Shown: positions 25,093-37,880 of the stretch, piece by piece
Layout of the letters: each line of letters opens with the position of its first letter
How positions within the stretch are numbered: position 1 is the stretch's first letter
Assembly: GCA_010094045.1 (NCBI GenBank)
Contig: ML986686.1
Span: 111,575-175,574 of the forward strand
Reading direction: 5' to 3'
Length of the DNA: 64,000 nucleotides
DNA from: Lojkania enalia
Lineage: Eukaryota > Ascomycota > Dothideomycetes > Pleosporales
Notes under the pieces: model-generated
Told to the model about the DNA's origin: nothing
Databases searched by the model: none
The model's input: the letters and a program-made list of their open reading frames with translations, nothing else
Program-made: the position numbers and the translations under genes

Positions 25093-26941
25093 ACGTATTC
25101 TACTATCGAAGCGGCTAAACTATCGAAGCAGCTACTTTTTCTTAGTATAACAAACACTATATACGAAAAGTTAATTTACTTAATACTAATAAGAGATCCT
25201 ATATATAATATACTTTCATCTAATTTAAAATTTTCCCTACTATTCTTTTAGCACGTACGAGCGTTATATCCAGTCTTACTATAGTTACTATAGTAGTGTT
25301 AAGCTGGTTAAGCCCTTTCTTAAGTATCAGCACTATAAGTCTTCTTAAAGGGCTGAGAGCTTATAGATGCTTTAGTAGCTATATATAAAGATCCCTCGCT
25401 ATATAATACTATACTACTATACTAAATATACTTTCTTTTATACGTTTTACGCTTAGTTACTTCTTCTAATTACCTTTTAAGCTTAGAGTTATAAGCTTAA
25501 AGAAGTGTATTCTAATGTAGCATTAACTTAGCACCTTTTATAAGCTGTAAGAATCTTTCTTACACCTCTTTTAGTAATTATATAAAGGACTTTTATATAA
25601 GTATTAATTATAACCTAAATTTATATATATTACTTAGAATTTTAAACTACTAGAAGTCTTCTTATAGAAGTAGTTCTAGTAGGGTATATAGTTATATATT
25701 AAGGCGATCTAATATAACCTGCGCGTTTAGAAGAACAATTTCTATTACTTTAAAGGCCTTTTAATAGTTCTTATACGTAAATATATTAAAAAACGCGTTC
25801 TTAAAAGCTAGAAGAAAGCCTTCTTTATTAATATAATAGACGCGTTAGTATACTAAGTTTTATATATACTGCGAGTACTTCAGCTTTAATAGTAAAAAGT
25901 AAACTATATTAAGAGGCTAAAGTATATATAATAAATAAGAAGGTATATAAAGTATTAGAATCTTTTATACGAGGTAGTAATCTTTAAATTCCTAGTTAAA
26001 GTAGCTTTTATAGCCGTCTAAAATAAGTAGCCTATATAACTCTATCTAACACATCTTTATATACTTATTAAAGTACTTTAGCTACTTAAAACTAAGCGTA
26101 TTATTTATCTAGCCGTTTTTAGAGACTGAAATTTTCTAATTATATAGTATACCTACTTCTTTATACTATATAGAGATATAGACGCGTCCTTTATAAATAA
26201 TAAATAGCGGGGTTGCGTACGCAATAGTATAGATATTCTAGATAATTATAATCTACTTATAATTGTCTAGCTATATAAGAGTAGGTCTTATATAACGTTC
26301 TAAACCTGTAACAACCTTTATAGTACTAATAACATCTATCTAAAAGCCTATCTTATTAAAGTTGTAGATATTATTATTATATATGCTATATTTTATAATT
26401 ATATCCTATATAAGTTTAAACTACGCGTTAGTAACCTCTAAATTCTCTTATTTTATTCTTTAGCAATCCTTTACTTAATTAAAGGCTATTTTAAGCTTAT
26501 TTATACGCGTTATAAATCGTTTAGACTAATTCTTTTCTATAAGTATTCTACTATATACACCTAATAGTTTATCTACTATATCTACTACCTTATATAGCCG
26601 GGGCGTAAATCCTCGCGAATTAAGGTTAAGAATATATTATACGATTGTTTATTCTTCGGTTACTATAAGCTTCTAGCGATTTAGTTGTATATAAGGGCGA
26701 AACGCGATTCTATAAAGTCGAGTAGAGAGTTGTTAATATTATACGTTAAAAGCTATAGCAGCGCGTTACACGCTCTTAAACTAGCCTAATTTATACGTCT
26801 ATAAGGTAAGCTTAATTCTACCTTCTTATTAAATTAATAGAAGGTTGTATTGTAGATTTATTATAGTTTATACGTAGTGTTTATAATACTAAGAAAAAGT
26901 GGCCGCTTCGATAGTTTAGCTGTTTTGATAGTAGAATATAT
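25093..26941 (-). mobile_element. pogo-like transposon, family C copy 1
   Basis: An 1849-bp element inserted near the left (3') end of the gypsy element, with TA on both sides. Inverted repeats of about 70 bp contain a duplicated CTATCGAAGC-type motif, probably transposase-binding subrepeats. On the minus strand the DDE transposase is still readable in pieces, for example ELYRLLILDGYKSYFN near 25950-26050, which retains the second catalytic Asp (LDG). Closest relative in the window: the copy at 32352-36073, almost identical in length without its insert. Confidence 0.86.
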
Positions 26942-29900
26942 TATATAATATTTATCTTTTAGTCTTTAAAATTAAAAAAATATAAGTATTATATCTTATA
27001 AAATAAAAGGTACAACCCTATATAAATTATATCTAATACTAGTAGAGTACTTACTACTAATATATTTATAGATCCCCTCCTATTATAAAGAGGAGTTTCT
27101 AGTCCTCTAGAGCTATTTTAAACTATAAGTAGTAGCCTAATATATAGAGGATAAGAAGGATAAAAAGGTAGCTTTTAAGACTATTTTAAAGTCTACTTAT
27201 AATCTAATATTTATAGCCTAGATTATAAAGAGTTAGAAAACTAGCCTTTTTAAAGCTAATATTTAGATAGTTTTATTCTACTAGAGTACTAAGTTATTCT
27301 ATTAGATTTTAGCTCTAAAAGCTTTAGTATCTAGTTTTTAAGCTAATATTATAGTACTTTTAGGCGGTTAAGAATAAGATAGAGGAGGTTTAAAGGAAGT
27401 CTAGAAGAAAGAAAAGAAAAGGAGAGTAGAGGAGAAGAGAACTAGAAAGGTATTTAATAGCCTACTATTAGACCCTCCAAATTTTATAGAGAAGTAATTT
27501 TAGGCCTATACTTTAGTTTTTAAATCTACTATTTAACTCTTATATATTATTATCTACTAGATAATCTATATTCTCTATACTATTCTTATATATCTTAATC
27601 TATTTAGTTAAGGTTTTTAAAAGTCTTAGATAATTTAAATACTTATTATAAAAAGCTTTTAACTTATAAAGTAAACCTATAAAGTTTAAAACTTTATATT
27701 AAATTAGATTAGAATTATATTCTATCTATTTTATATAGTATTTAAGGGTTTTATAATATAACTTATTAGCTAGTATTTTCTTAACCTCCTACTCTTTTAC
27801 TCTATTAATAGTAATAGTAGGTAGTTTTAGAGCTTCTTATTTAGATAAAAAGTTCTAGGAGTTTTTATATAATAGGTTTAGTATAAAAATATTATATATA
27901 CTTAATTCTAAAAGTAGTTATAAATAGTATAAATTTCTAACCTACTCTAGTACTTTAAAAGGGCCCTTCTATTAATTAGATAACTTTCAGCTTAGTTTCT
28001 AAACCGTAAGATTCTTAGTATTTAAGTAGACTATATTACTAATCTACTAATTAATTAGTTATTAGTAATAGTTAATAATAGATTCTATATAATTCTAAGC
28101 TTTCTTAATATTAGCTTTTATAGTTTTCTAGACTATATATATATAAGTTACTAGAGCTAAAATATTTTTATAATTTAATTTATCTATTATAGTAATAGGA
28201 TTAATAGAATATTTTTAATTCTAACTTTAATAGAGTTTAAATTTATATAGAATCTAATATAAAAATATTCTAATAGTTATATAAAGTAGAGTTGCTTATA
28301 TTTAGTCGATTATAGGTAATAGAGAACTCTAATTATTCTAGTAGAAAGATATAAAAAAACGTAGTCTCTAATCGATATATTTATTTATAATTTCTATTTA
28401 TCTATTAGTTTTTTTATAATAAATAGTAGATAGTTTAATTTTTATATTTAAGATATAGTAGAATTTAGACTAGAAACTAGATATAAACTAAAGTCCTTAG
28501 TTTAAAATAATAGTTTTAGATATATAACTAAAGTAGTATACCTATTAAATAAATAATTTAGCTATTTTCTATATATTAATTATATAATAGTAGAAAATGG
28601 ATATAGCTTATTTAGATAGGCGATTAATTACTACTATAATCTAATTATATCTAGACTTATCTATAGAGAAATTCTTAAAGTTAATATATAGGTACTATAT
28701 TAGTTAATTTAATATAGAAAGTAGATAGATAAAATCTAGGGTTTAGATTTATATTAGATAAGCTTTATAGTATAGGATATAATTCCGTATATATCGTTTA
28801 TAAGTAGCTTCTATACCCTTCTAATAGTACTTCTAAAATAGTAACTAATAGGTTTTAGTAGCACTTAAGTATATAGAGGATATTTAGTTATAAGCTTCTT
28901 ATATAAGTTATATATAAAGGCCTAAATCTAATAGAATATATAAGTAATTAATATAGAGGAGTAGTCTATTCTCTATCTAATACTTGTAGAATAAAAGTAT
29001 ACATTCCTATATAAAGAAGGCTTAGTTTTTCTATAGTAATACGTTAATTAACTCTAAAGAATCTAATAATATAACCTACTTCTAGCCTTTAATAATATTT
29101 AGTATAGCTGCTTAAGTTATTATTTAAATAATATAAGACTAGACTAATTTAGTATTAATTTAGATGTAAAGTTAATATAGTTTAAATAGAACTCTTAACT
29201 AGTTATTAATTTAAGCTATTTTTAAGTTTTCTATATCTTATTTATAATAACTAAAGATATCTATTCTAGTATTATTCTTACCTAGAGTATACTTAATTCG
29301 GAACTAATACTAAACTAATTCTTTAACCTAATAAACTTAACAAGTATTAAGTACTTTTATAGTTATAAAATATTCGAGTAAGCGATAATTAGTATATACT
29401 AGAGTTCTAATAGCTACTAAAGTAAGTTCTATCCTCTATTACTTAAATATAGTAATAATTGTAAATAGTTTCTTATTATAAATCTTCTAGTTTAGTTCTA
29501 AACCGGATAGAACCTTACTATAAAATACTATAGGGTACTATTTTCCATTAGAATATTTCTATAATAGTACTCTTATAACTATTCTATTAGAAGTATTAGT
29601 TTCTATTTTTATTTCTAATATAGGGTTAAAGTAGTAGAGTATAGGTATACGTAATAGGGCTAACTTTAATTTCTTAAAGATAATATCATATTCTAAAATC
29701 TATATAAAAGAAGTTATAAAGCTTTATAGTATAATAATTAGCTTTATAATATATAAGAATTCCGGTATAAACTATTAATAGAATCTAGTAAAACTTAAGA
29801 AGAACTTTACACCTATTATAGTAGTAGGTAGCTACTAGTTATATAATACTTCTACCTTCTCTAAATTAACCTTAAAACCTTTATTTAAGAAGATATAGTT

Positions 29901-32351
29901 AAAGTATTTAGTTTAAGTAATATAGAATTTACTCTTCTTAATATTAACTTATAACTCTACTTAATATAAATAGTATATATTACCTTATCTTTAGAGTAGA
30001 TAAGGATATTATCTAGGTAAGTAATATAGAAGTTATCTAGGTAGTTAATTAGTATATTATTTATATAATACTAGTAAATTACTAAACTATTATATACTCT
30101 AAAAAGTAGAATTTTATACTTATAGGTTCTATATTAAGTCTAAAAGGTAGTATATTCTTTAAAACTAGAATCTATTCTAATCTTATTAAAAGCTATATAA
30201 ATATTAAACTTAGTAAAGATTACTATTTTAGTAGGTTTAGATAGAAGTTTATCTATATATAGTATTAGATATATATTTTTATAAGTAAGAATATTAAGTT
30301 TATAATAATCTATATAGATATATAGGTTACTATTAAGTTTATAAATGTAAAAAATTGGAGATATAAAAGAGTTCCGACTCTACTTAATATACCTATTCTA
30401 TAGATTATCTATAATATACTTTTTAGTTACCTCTAACTCTTTAATATTCTACTTATATAATAGGCTATAACTATTAGAGAGGGATTTTATAAGAATAATC
30501 TTATAATTATAAGAGCGGTATTTTAGTAATTAATAAGTTATAGTTTTACTAAATATATTCTAATACTTATAATATTCGGATAGTAATTAGAGATTTACTA
30601 GTACTTCGTTTTTAGCTTTATCTTCTAATTCTAGGACTTATTTATCTTTAATTAGCTACTTAATTTTATATAAAGATGTAGAGAAAAACTTATTCTCTTT
30701 TCTCTTTATAGTAAAGTAGAAAGTATTAGCTATAATAAGAGTAATAGTAGGAGAATAGATTTTCTTTAAATCGGATTTAGACTTTATTATATATAGGCGT
30801 ATAGAAACTCTAAGCTTATTTAGACTATAAGCTATAAGAGATTAATATAGTTTTAGTAGTCTTAATAGACTTTTAATATAATAGATAGTTAGACTATAGG
30901 ACTATTAATACTAGTTCTTTTCTTATAAAGTATTACGTTACTAGATATCTAGTTCTACCTTCTTATTATATACTAGCTAAGTTAATTATATAAAAAGAAG
31001 AGGTAAAGAATTATAAATAGTAGAATATTTAGAGGGCTATATAATCTAATTCTTATCTATATCTAGCTAGAGTTAAAAATAATATAACTATTTAATACTA
31101 ATAATATAATTCTAAGTATTTACATCTATAATAATAAATAAATAGTTTTAGATAGTTTTTCTATTAATTTATAGATATAAGTAGATATACTAATTAATTA
31201 GGGTTTAGATTCGATCTTAAAAACCTTTAATAGTAATTTTAAAGGGTAAGCGCTATATTAATATATATAGAGCTTAGGAGAGCAATTTAACTACTATAGA
31301 ATTAAGAAATAGAAAGCTTTAAATACTAATATTAATAAAAGCGTTTAGTTATATACTAATATCTTTTAAATATAAAATAGTAGAGATTTAAAAATACTTT
31401 CCTCTAAATAAATATAACAAATTAATATTTAATAAATCGTACTTATTTAAGTTTAAAATAGAGAGTTTTTCTAAATATCTCTATTTCCTACCTAAGAACT
31501 ATCTAGATAGTACTTATTTATATCTAGAAACTCTTCTTCCTTAATCTTCTCTTATTTAACTTCTATCTTCTATACTTTAAAAACTATATATTTATTTATA
31601 AAATATTCTAGTTTACTATAGTTATAATAATTATCTAGAGTTATATACCTTTTAGGTATAAAAGTCTTACTAGAGTATTAAAGAGCGATTATAGTAGAAT
31701 AAAGTATTAATACTAGAATAGATTAGAATAGTATTAGATTATAGGTTACTTTAGATAAACTCTTAGAAGTCTTCTAATACTAATCTAAATTTATTTTAGC
31801 TATAACCTATAGGCTAATAGTTTATTCTAAAAGGTTAGAAATACTTCTCCTTTCTATATTATATACTATTAAATAGGTAACTATAGTATTAAAAAAGTCT
31901 TTCTATATAAGCTTAAAGCTAAAGTTTAATATTCTTAAGTTAGAGAGAATCTTATTTTATAGGTAGAAGAATTACTTAGATTAGAATACGGATCCTCTAA
32001 TAGTTATACTAACAAAGTAAGCTTTAAAAGTTAAGAATACTTCTCCCTTATTTATTCTTAGGACTTAAAATACCTATTATACTTCTATCTCTTTATTACC
32101 TATAATAAAATATAATTATAAAAGTAAAATTATTTCTTTAATATTTTTAAACTAATACTAGTCTAATTTAGCTAGGTATTTTAGCTCTAGATACTCTTTT
32201 ATAATATTAGAGGTATATTTCTATACTAATACTATATATATATACTCTATCTAATAGTAATATATATTAATCTTAAGTTAGTCTAAAATTAAAGCTTATT
32301 ATTATTTAAATATAGGTTTACTACTATTTATAAAACTTTCGATTTTAAGTA

Positions 32352-35300
32352 ATATATTCTACTATCGAAGCGGCTAAACTATTAAAGCGGCCACTTTTTC
32401 TTAGCACAACAAATACTATATATAAAAAGTTAATTTACTTAATACTAATAAGAGATTCTATATATATTATACTTTTATCTAATTTAGAATTTTCCCTACT
32501 ATCATTTTAGCATGTATAAGCGTTATGTCCAGTCTTACTATAGTTACTATAGTAGCGTTAAGCTAGTTAAGCTCTTTTTTAAGTATTAGTACTACGAGTC
32601 TTTTTAAAGGGCTAAGAGCTTATAGATGCTTTAGCAGCTATATATAAAGATCCCTTACTATATAATACTATACTATTATACTAAATATACTTTCTTTTAC
32701 GCGTTTTACGCTTAGTTACTTCTTCTAATTACTTTTTAAGCTTAGAGTTGCGAGTTTAAAGAAGCATATTCTAATATAGTATTAACTTAACACCTTTTAT
32801 AAGCTATAAGAATCCTTCTTACACCCCTTTTAGTAATTATATAAAGGACTTTTATACAAGTATTAATTGTAACCTAAATTTATATATATTACTTAGAGTT
32901 TTAGACTATTAAAAGTCTTTTTATAGAAGTAGTTCTAGTAGGGTATATAATCGTATATTAAGGCGATCTAATATAACCTACGCGTTTAGAGGAACAATTT
33001 CTATTACTTTAAAGGCCTTTTAATAGTTCTTATACGTAAATATATTAAAAAACGCGTTTTTAAAAGCTAGAAGAAAGCCTTCTTTATTAATATAGTAGAC
33101 GTATTAGTATACTAAGTCTTATATATACTGTAAGTATTTTAGCTTTAATAGCGAGAAGTAAACTATATTAAGAAGCTAAAGTATATATAATAAATAAGAA
33201 GATATATAAAGTATTAGGATCTTTTATATAAGGTAGTAATCTTTAAATTCCTAGTTAAGGTAGCTTTTATAGCTATCTAAAATAAGTAGCTTATATAACT
33301 CTACCTAACGTATCTTTATATACTTATTAAAGTACTTTAGCTACTTAAAACTAAGCGCGTTATTTGTCCAGCCGTTTTTAAAGACTAAAATTTTCCAATT
33401 ATATAGTATACCTACTTTTTTATACTATATAAAGATATAGATACGTCTTTTATAGATAATAAATAGTAGAGTTATATATATAGTAATATAGATATTCTAG
33501 ATAACTATAACCTACTTATAATTGCCTAGCTATATAAGAGTAAGCTTTATATAATATTCTAAATCTGTAATAACCTTTATAGTACTAATAATACTTATCT
33601 AAAAGCCTATTTTATTAAAGTTGTAGATATTATTATTATATATACTATATTTCGTAATTATATTCTATACGAGCTTAAACTATATATTAATAACCTCTAG
33701 ATTCTCTTATTTTATTCTTTAACAATCCTTTACTTAATTAAAGGCTATTTTAAGCTTATTTATACGCGCTATAAATTATTTAAGCTAATTCTTTTTTATA
33801 AATATTCTACTATATATACCTAATAGTTTATCTACTATATCTACTACTTTATATAGCCGGGGTATAAATCCTCACGAATTAAAGTTAAGAATATATTATA
33901 CGATTATTTATTCTTCGGTTACTATAAGCTCTAGTAATTTAGTTATATATAACGTATAGTATAAGCGAGCTAATTACCTAAACGAGCTAATTATAATATT
34001 AAGACTCTACTAAAATCGCGATAATTATACTTTATAGTATTATACTACAACTAACAACTGCAGAATTAATTTAGAAAGAAGCTAGAATATAGCTTATACT
34101 TTAAGCTCTTTAATAAGACGCGATACTAACTATACGTTATATTACATTAATCTATAATATCTCCTAAAGTATACTTAATACACAAAGGTAAGGAACAGCT
34201 CTATAATACGATTGCCGGCCTAATTTAATAAAGCTTAGTAAGATTAAGGAGTGGGTAATTGTTTAGTATATACTAGATCTAGATATAAGAGAATTTCCGC
34301 TACGGCTTACTACTATTTAAGATATAGCTAATTTACTGCTAGCTACACGCTCTACTAGCTAGGTTAAAAAGAACTAGGTAGAGAACTTTATTAAACATAC
34401 GCCTAAGCTTAAGGTTAAATTTAATTAAAAGTACGACTATTTAAGAGCTAAATATAAGGATTCTAAGGTTATAGAAGGCTGGTTCTACCTTATATAAAAT
34501 ATAAAGGCTAAGTATAGTATTATTAATAAAGATATATATAACTTCAACAAATTAGGCTTTATAATAGGCGTAATATCGATAGAAGTAGTAGTTACTAGCT
34601 CTAAGAGATGGAATTAACTAAAGCAGCTCCAGCTAGGTAATTACGAGTAGACTATAGTTATCTAGAGTATTAACGTGATAGGATAGATAATACTACTTTT
34701 TATTATCTTTATAGGTACCTACTACCTCTCTATATAGTATAAAGAAGATAATATTCTACCAACCTGAGCTATATAGGTTACTAATAACAGCTGGACGATA
34801 AATAATATTAGTATTAAGTAGTTAAAGTACTTTAACGTATATATAAAGGATCGTACTATTAGTACGTATTAATTACTAATTCTTAATAGCTATAAGAGCT
34901 ACGACTTACTTAAATTTAGGCAGCTCTATAAGGAAAAGAATATTATTACTCTCTATATACCTCTATATTTATTATATCTATTATAGCTACTAGATATAGG
35001 TTATTTCTCACCTTTAAAGACTATATATAGGCGCTAAGTCGAGCAGCTGATATATAGTTATATTAACTATATTATAAAAATCGAGTTCTTACCCTACTTT
35101 AAAGTAGCTTTTAACGCAGCAATTACAAAGAGTAATATCCTAAATAGCTTTTAAAGCGCTAGTCTAGTTCTATTTAACCTAGATATAGTACTATTAAAGT
35201 TTAAAGTTTAACTATATATACTAATACCCTCTATAGTTAAAAATATCTCTTAAAAGTTAAAAATACTAAGTAATCCTATTAAATTTAGGTCTTAATCTGT

Positions 35301-36073
35301 GTACGTTTAATTAAGAGTTTAAAAGTATCTAGATAGCTTACCTACTTTAATAGTAGAGGCGTTTAAATAGTTTATAAAGGGTACTGCGTATATAATATAT
35401 AAAAACGTACTATTATATACTTGGGTTACTAAGCTTTAAGCAGCTAATAAAGCTGCTATATAATATCGATCGTATAAAAGAAAGCGTATATAGAAGAAAG
35501 GTAACCTAACAATTAAAGAAGGCGCTTAATTAACTGCTCTAAAAGATTTTAGCACTTATACTAATAGGAAGAAGGGTAGGAAGAAGGCGCGCGTTAATGG
35601 AGACCAGCCAACTTAAAAGCGCTGTAGGTAGTATAGCGAGGCTAAGTATAACTCGCAGACGTGTAAAAATAATGCTATAGATATAGAAGAATAGGCTACT
35701 ATATTATATAGTACGATAGAATGTAAGAAAGTATAATATTTTACGAAAAGTAGTCGCAATTTTAGTATAGTCTTAGTATTATAATCAGCTCGCTTGGGTG
35801 ATCAGCTCGCTTATACTATACGTTAAGGGTGAAACGCGATTCTATAAAGTCGAGTAGAGAGTTGTTAATATTATATATTAAAAGTTATAGCAGCGTGTTA
35901 TATACTCTTAAACTAGCTTAATTTATACGCTTATAAAGTAAGCTTAATTCTACCTTCTTATTAAATTAATAGAAGGTTGTATTGTAGATTTATTATAGTT
36001 TGTACGTAGTGTTTATAATACTAAGAAAAAGTAGCCGCTTCGATAGTTTAGCCGCTTTAATAGTAGAATATGT
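32352..36073 (-). mobile_element. pogo-like transposon, family C copy 2, interrupted
   Basis: Same family as the element at 25093. The inverted repeats match and TA lies at each end (32350-32351 and 36074-36075). Subtracting the pogo-like element nested at 33952-35823 leaves 1848 bp, one base from copy 1. The minus-strand transposase is degraded. It sits in the upstream half of the gypsy element. Confidence 0.86.
33952..35823 (+). mobile_element. pogo-like transposon, innermost layer
   Basis: An 1872-bp element with TA duplications (33950-33951 and 35824-35825). Inverted repeats of about 70 bp start ACGTATAGTATAAGCGAGCT and contain a second copy of the CGAGCT motif. The plus-strand DDE transposase is readable with many stops: DIYNFNKLGFIIGVIS near 34535, then LLILNSYKSY, then IITLYIPLYLLYLL*LLDIG, a recognisable DDE_1 (pogo/jerky) pattern. 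It interrupts family C copy 2 and is one of the two deepest insertions of the nest. Confidence 0.88.
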
Positions 36074-37349
36074 TATATATTTAGTAAAGTAGGCTTAAAG
36101 GGGCTTAAAAATAGCTAAAAAGTTTCTTACTAGAAGAGTTATAAAAGTTTTTTAACGTATTATTAGTACTAATTTAGTAGTTTATAGAGGTTAATTAGAA
36201 CTAATAGTTCTCTATTATATTAAGTATATAATCTCCTCTTATAAAATTATAATTTATTTCTTAAGGGTTAATTTACTCTAATTTCCTCTAAATTAGATAG
36301 GTTCTTTATTATAGGCCTTATAGAAAGGGGTCTACCTATTATAGGGCCCTCTATAAGAGGTAATAGTTATTTTATATGCGTAGATAGAAGTTTATTCTTA
36401 CTATAATTTACGCGTATATTAATTCTAGTATAAGAATTAGAAGGTAAATTATAGTTAGATATTAGTAGTTATTCCTAATTCTAATAGGTTATTAGTAGTC
36501 TCTAAGTTTCTACCTAGGCGTACTCTATATAGCTTTTCTAAAGGTAATCTTAATTATAGAGGATAGAAAGTTTTAAACCTAAAAATTTTAATTAATAAAA
36601 GGTTTTTAAAATCCTATTTAAATAACTAAATAATTTAATATAATAGTATATAAGTATTATAATCTAAACTAAATTAAGTATATTTTAGACTTAAATATAG
36701 TTAAATAAATAATTAATATAATATTATTAAAAAAGCTATTACTAGTAGTATTAAGTTTTTCTATATAATATAATAGTATAGATAAGATAATAGATTTAAA
36801 TATAGTATAAATCTACTTAGAGGTATATAAGAGTATATAAGAGGTTTAGGGACTTAAGAATTCTATTAATACTTATAAGCCTTATATAAAAGGATATAGA
36901 AAAACTACTAAACTATTTATAAGAGAGTATATAACTATATATAGATAGGAAAAGAAGTAGAACTAGAGGTAAAATAAGATAAGTAAAAAGCTTTAAGATA
37001 AGATTATATATAAAGCTTTTCGTAGAACAATTTCTTTGCATTATTATAGTAAGTAGAAAGATAAGAGAGAAGAAGAAGGTATATATATAGAAGTAAGCAT
37101 ACTATATATAGGTATTAGAAGGAATATAAGGATATTATAATAGTACCCCCTTTTAGAAAGTAGCTGTAATTAACGATTATAACTATAATATAGAAATCTA
37201 GTATAACTAGCTATCTATTTCGTATAGGGTAGAAGTACTATATCTATTAGGAGGAGTTATAGCTTAATCTAACTATAGTTTTTAATCTAATAATATTTAA
37301 ATCTATAATTATAGTAGAGATTATAATTATAGTAGTAATAGTAGTAGGC

Positions 37350-37880
37350 TGTTAGAAGCACGGCTCTATACTACTACGGTACTACAACTAAAAGGTACGA
37401 ATAATTAATATTGCTGATTATGGGTGTAGAATAGTATATATACCCTTATATTATCTCCCTCCTTAGCAGCGTACGCCCCGGACGCTCTAAGAGATGCGAT
37501 ATATAAAGGCAGGTACTAAGACTTCTAGCTCTACTAGATCGACCCTCTAGTTATCTCCAGCTACCTCTTAAATATGCCTGCGCGGATGCGCTCATGCGCA
37601 CGTACCTATATATATACTAGACCTTCCAGCAACTCTCAGCGCAGCGCCTAAAGAGGCCGCCTTATACTTTAGCTTTTTTACAAAAAGCTTGTTAGACTAA
37701 ACTAGCTCTCGTGCGAATCGAACTCGCGACCCTGTAGTGCCGCCCATTAACCCCGCACACCAGGTGATATTGATTATAATGTTAGAAGCACGGCTCTACA
37801 CCACTGCGCTACTGTAACTAAAAGGTACGAATGATTAATATCGCTGATTATAGGTGTAGAATAGTATATATACCCTTACA
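37350..37880 (-). mobile_element. Miniature LTR retrotransposon (TRIM) with tRNA-like boxes
   Basis: A 531-bp element with 101-bp direct terminal repeats (37350-37450 and 37780-37880), starting TGTTAG and ending CTTACA. It is flanked by a perfect TAGGC duplication (37345-37349 and 37881-37885). The 329-bp interior has no coding capacity and, unusually for this region, stays GC-rich. On the minus strand the repeat carries TAGCGCAGTGG, a match to the Pol III A-box, followed by an anticodon-loop-like CTTCTAA. The interior carries GTTCGATTC, a B-box match, about 86 nt downstream of the A-box. These could be a Pol III promoter or a captured tRNA fragment. No complete tRNA fold is seen. It is inserted in the interior of the second non-autonomous LTR element. 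Confidence 0.8.

Larger units (their letters stand above)
21279..37048 (-). mobile_element. Ty3/gypsy retrotransposon with further nested elements
   Basis: Right LTR 36769-37048 (280 bp). The left LTR, also 280 bp, is split into 21279-21336 and 24358-24579 by a nested LTR element. The target duplication is ATAAG (21274-21278) against GTAAG (37049-37053), one RIP-type change apart. A polypurine tract lies next to the left LTR at about 24580-24592, so the element runs on the minus strand. Degraded gag-pol landmarks are a zinc knuckle near 31587-31633 whose Cys and His codons are now Tyr (YYNYSKLEYFINKY), and a reverse-transcriptase motif YLDNIL at 30002-30019 (from YLDDIL). Net of inserts the element is about 7.1 kb between 24580 and 37048, a normal gypsy length. 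Confidence 0.88.

Noticed and set aside
37690..37745. A complete tRNA gene in the TRIM interior
   Set aside because: Only A-box-, anticodon-loop- and B-box-like pieces are present. The T-arm pairs poorly and no acceptor stem closes.
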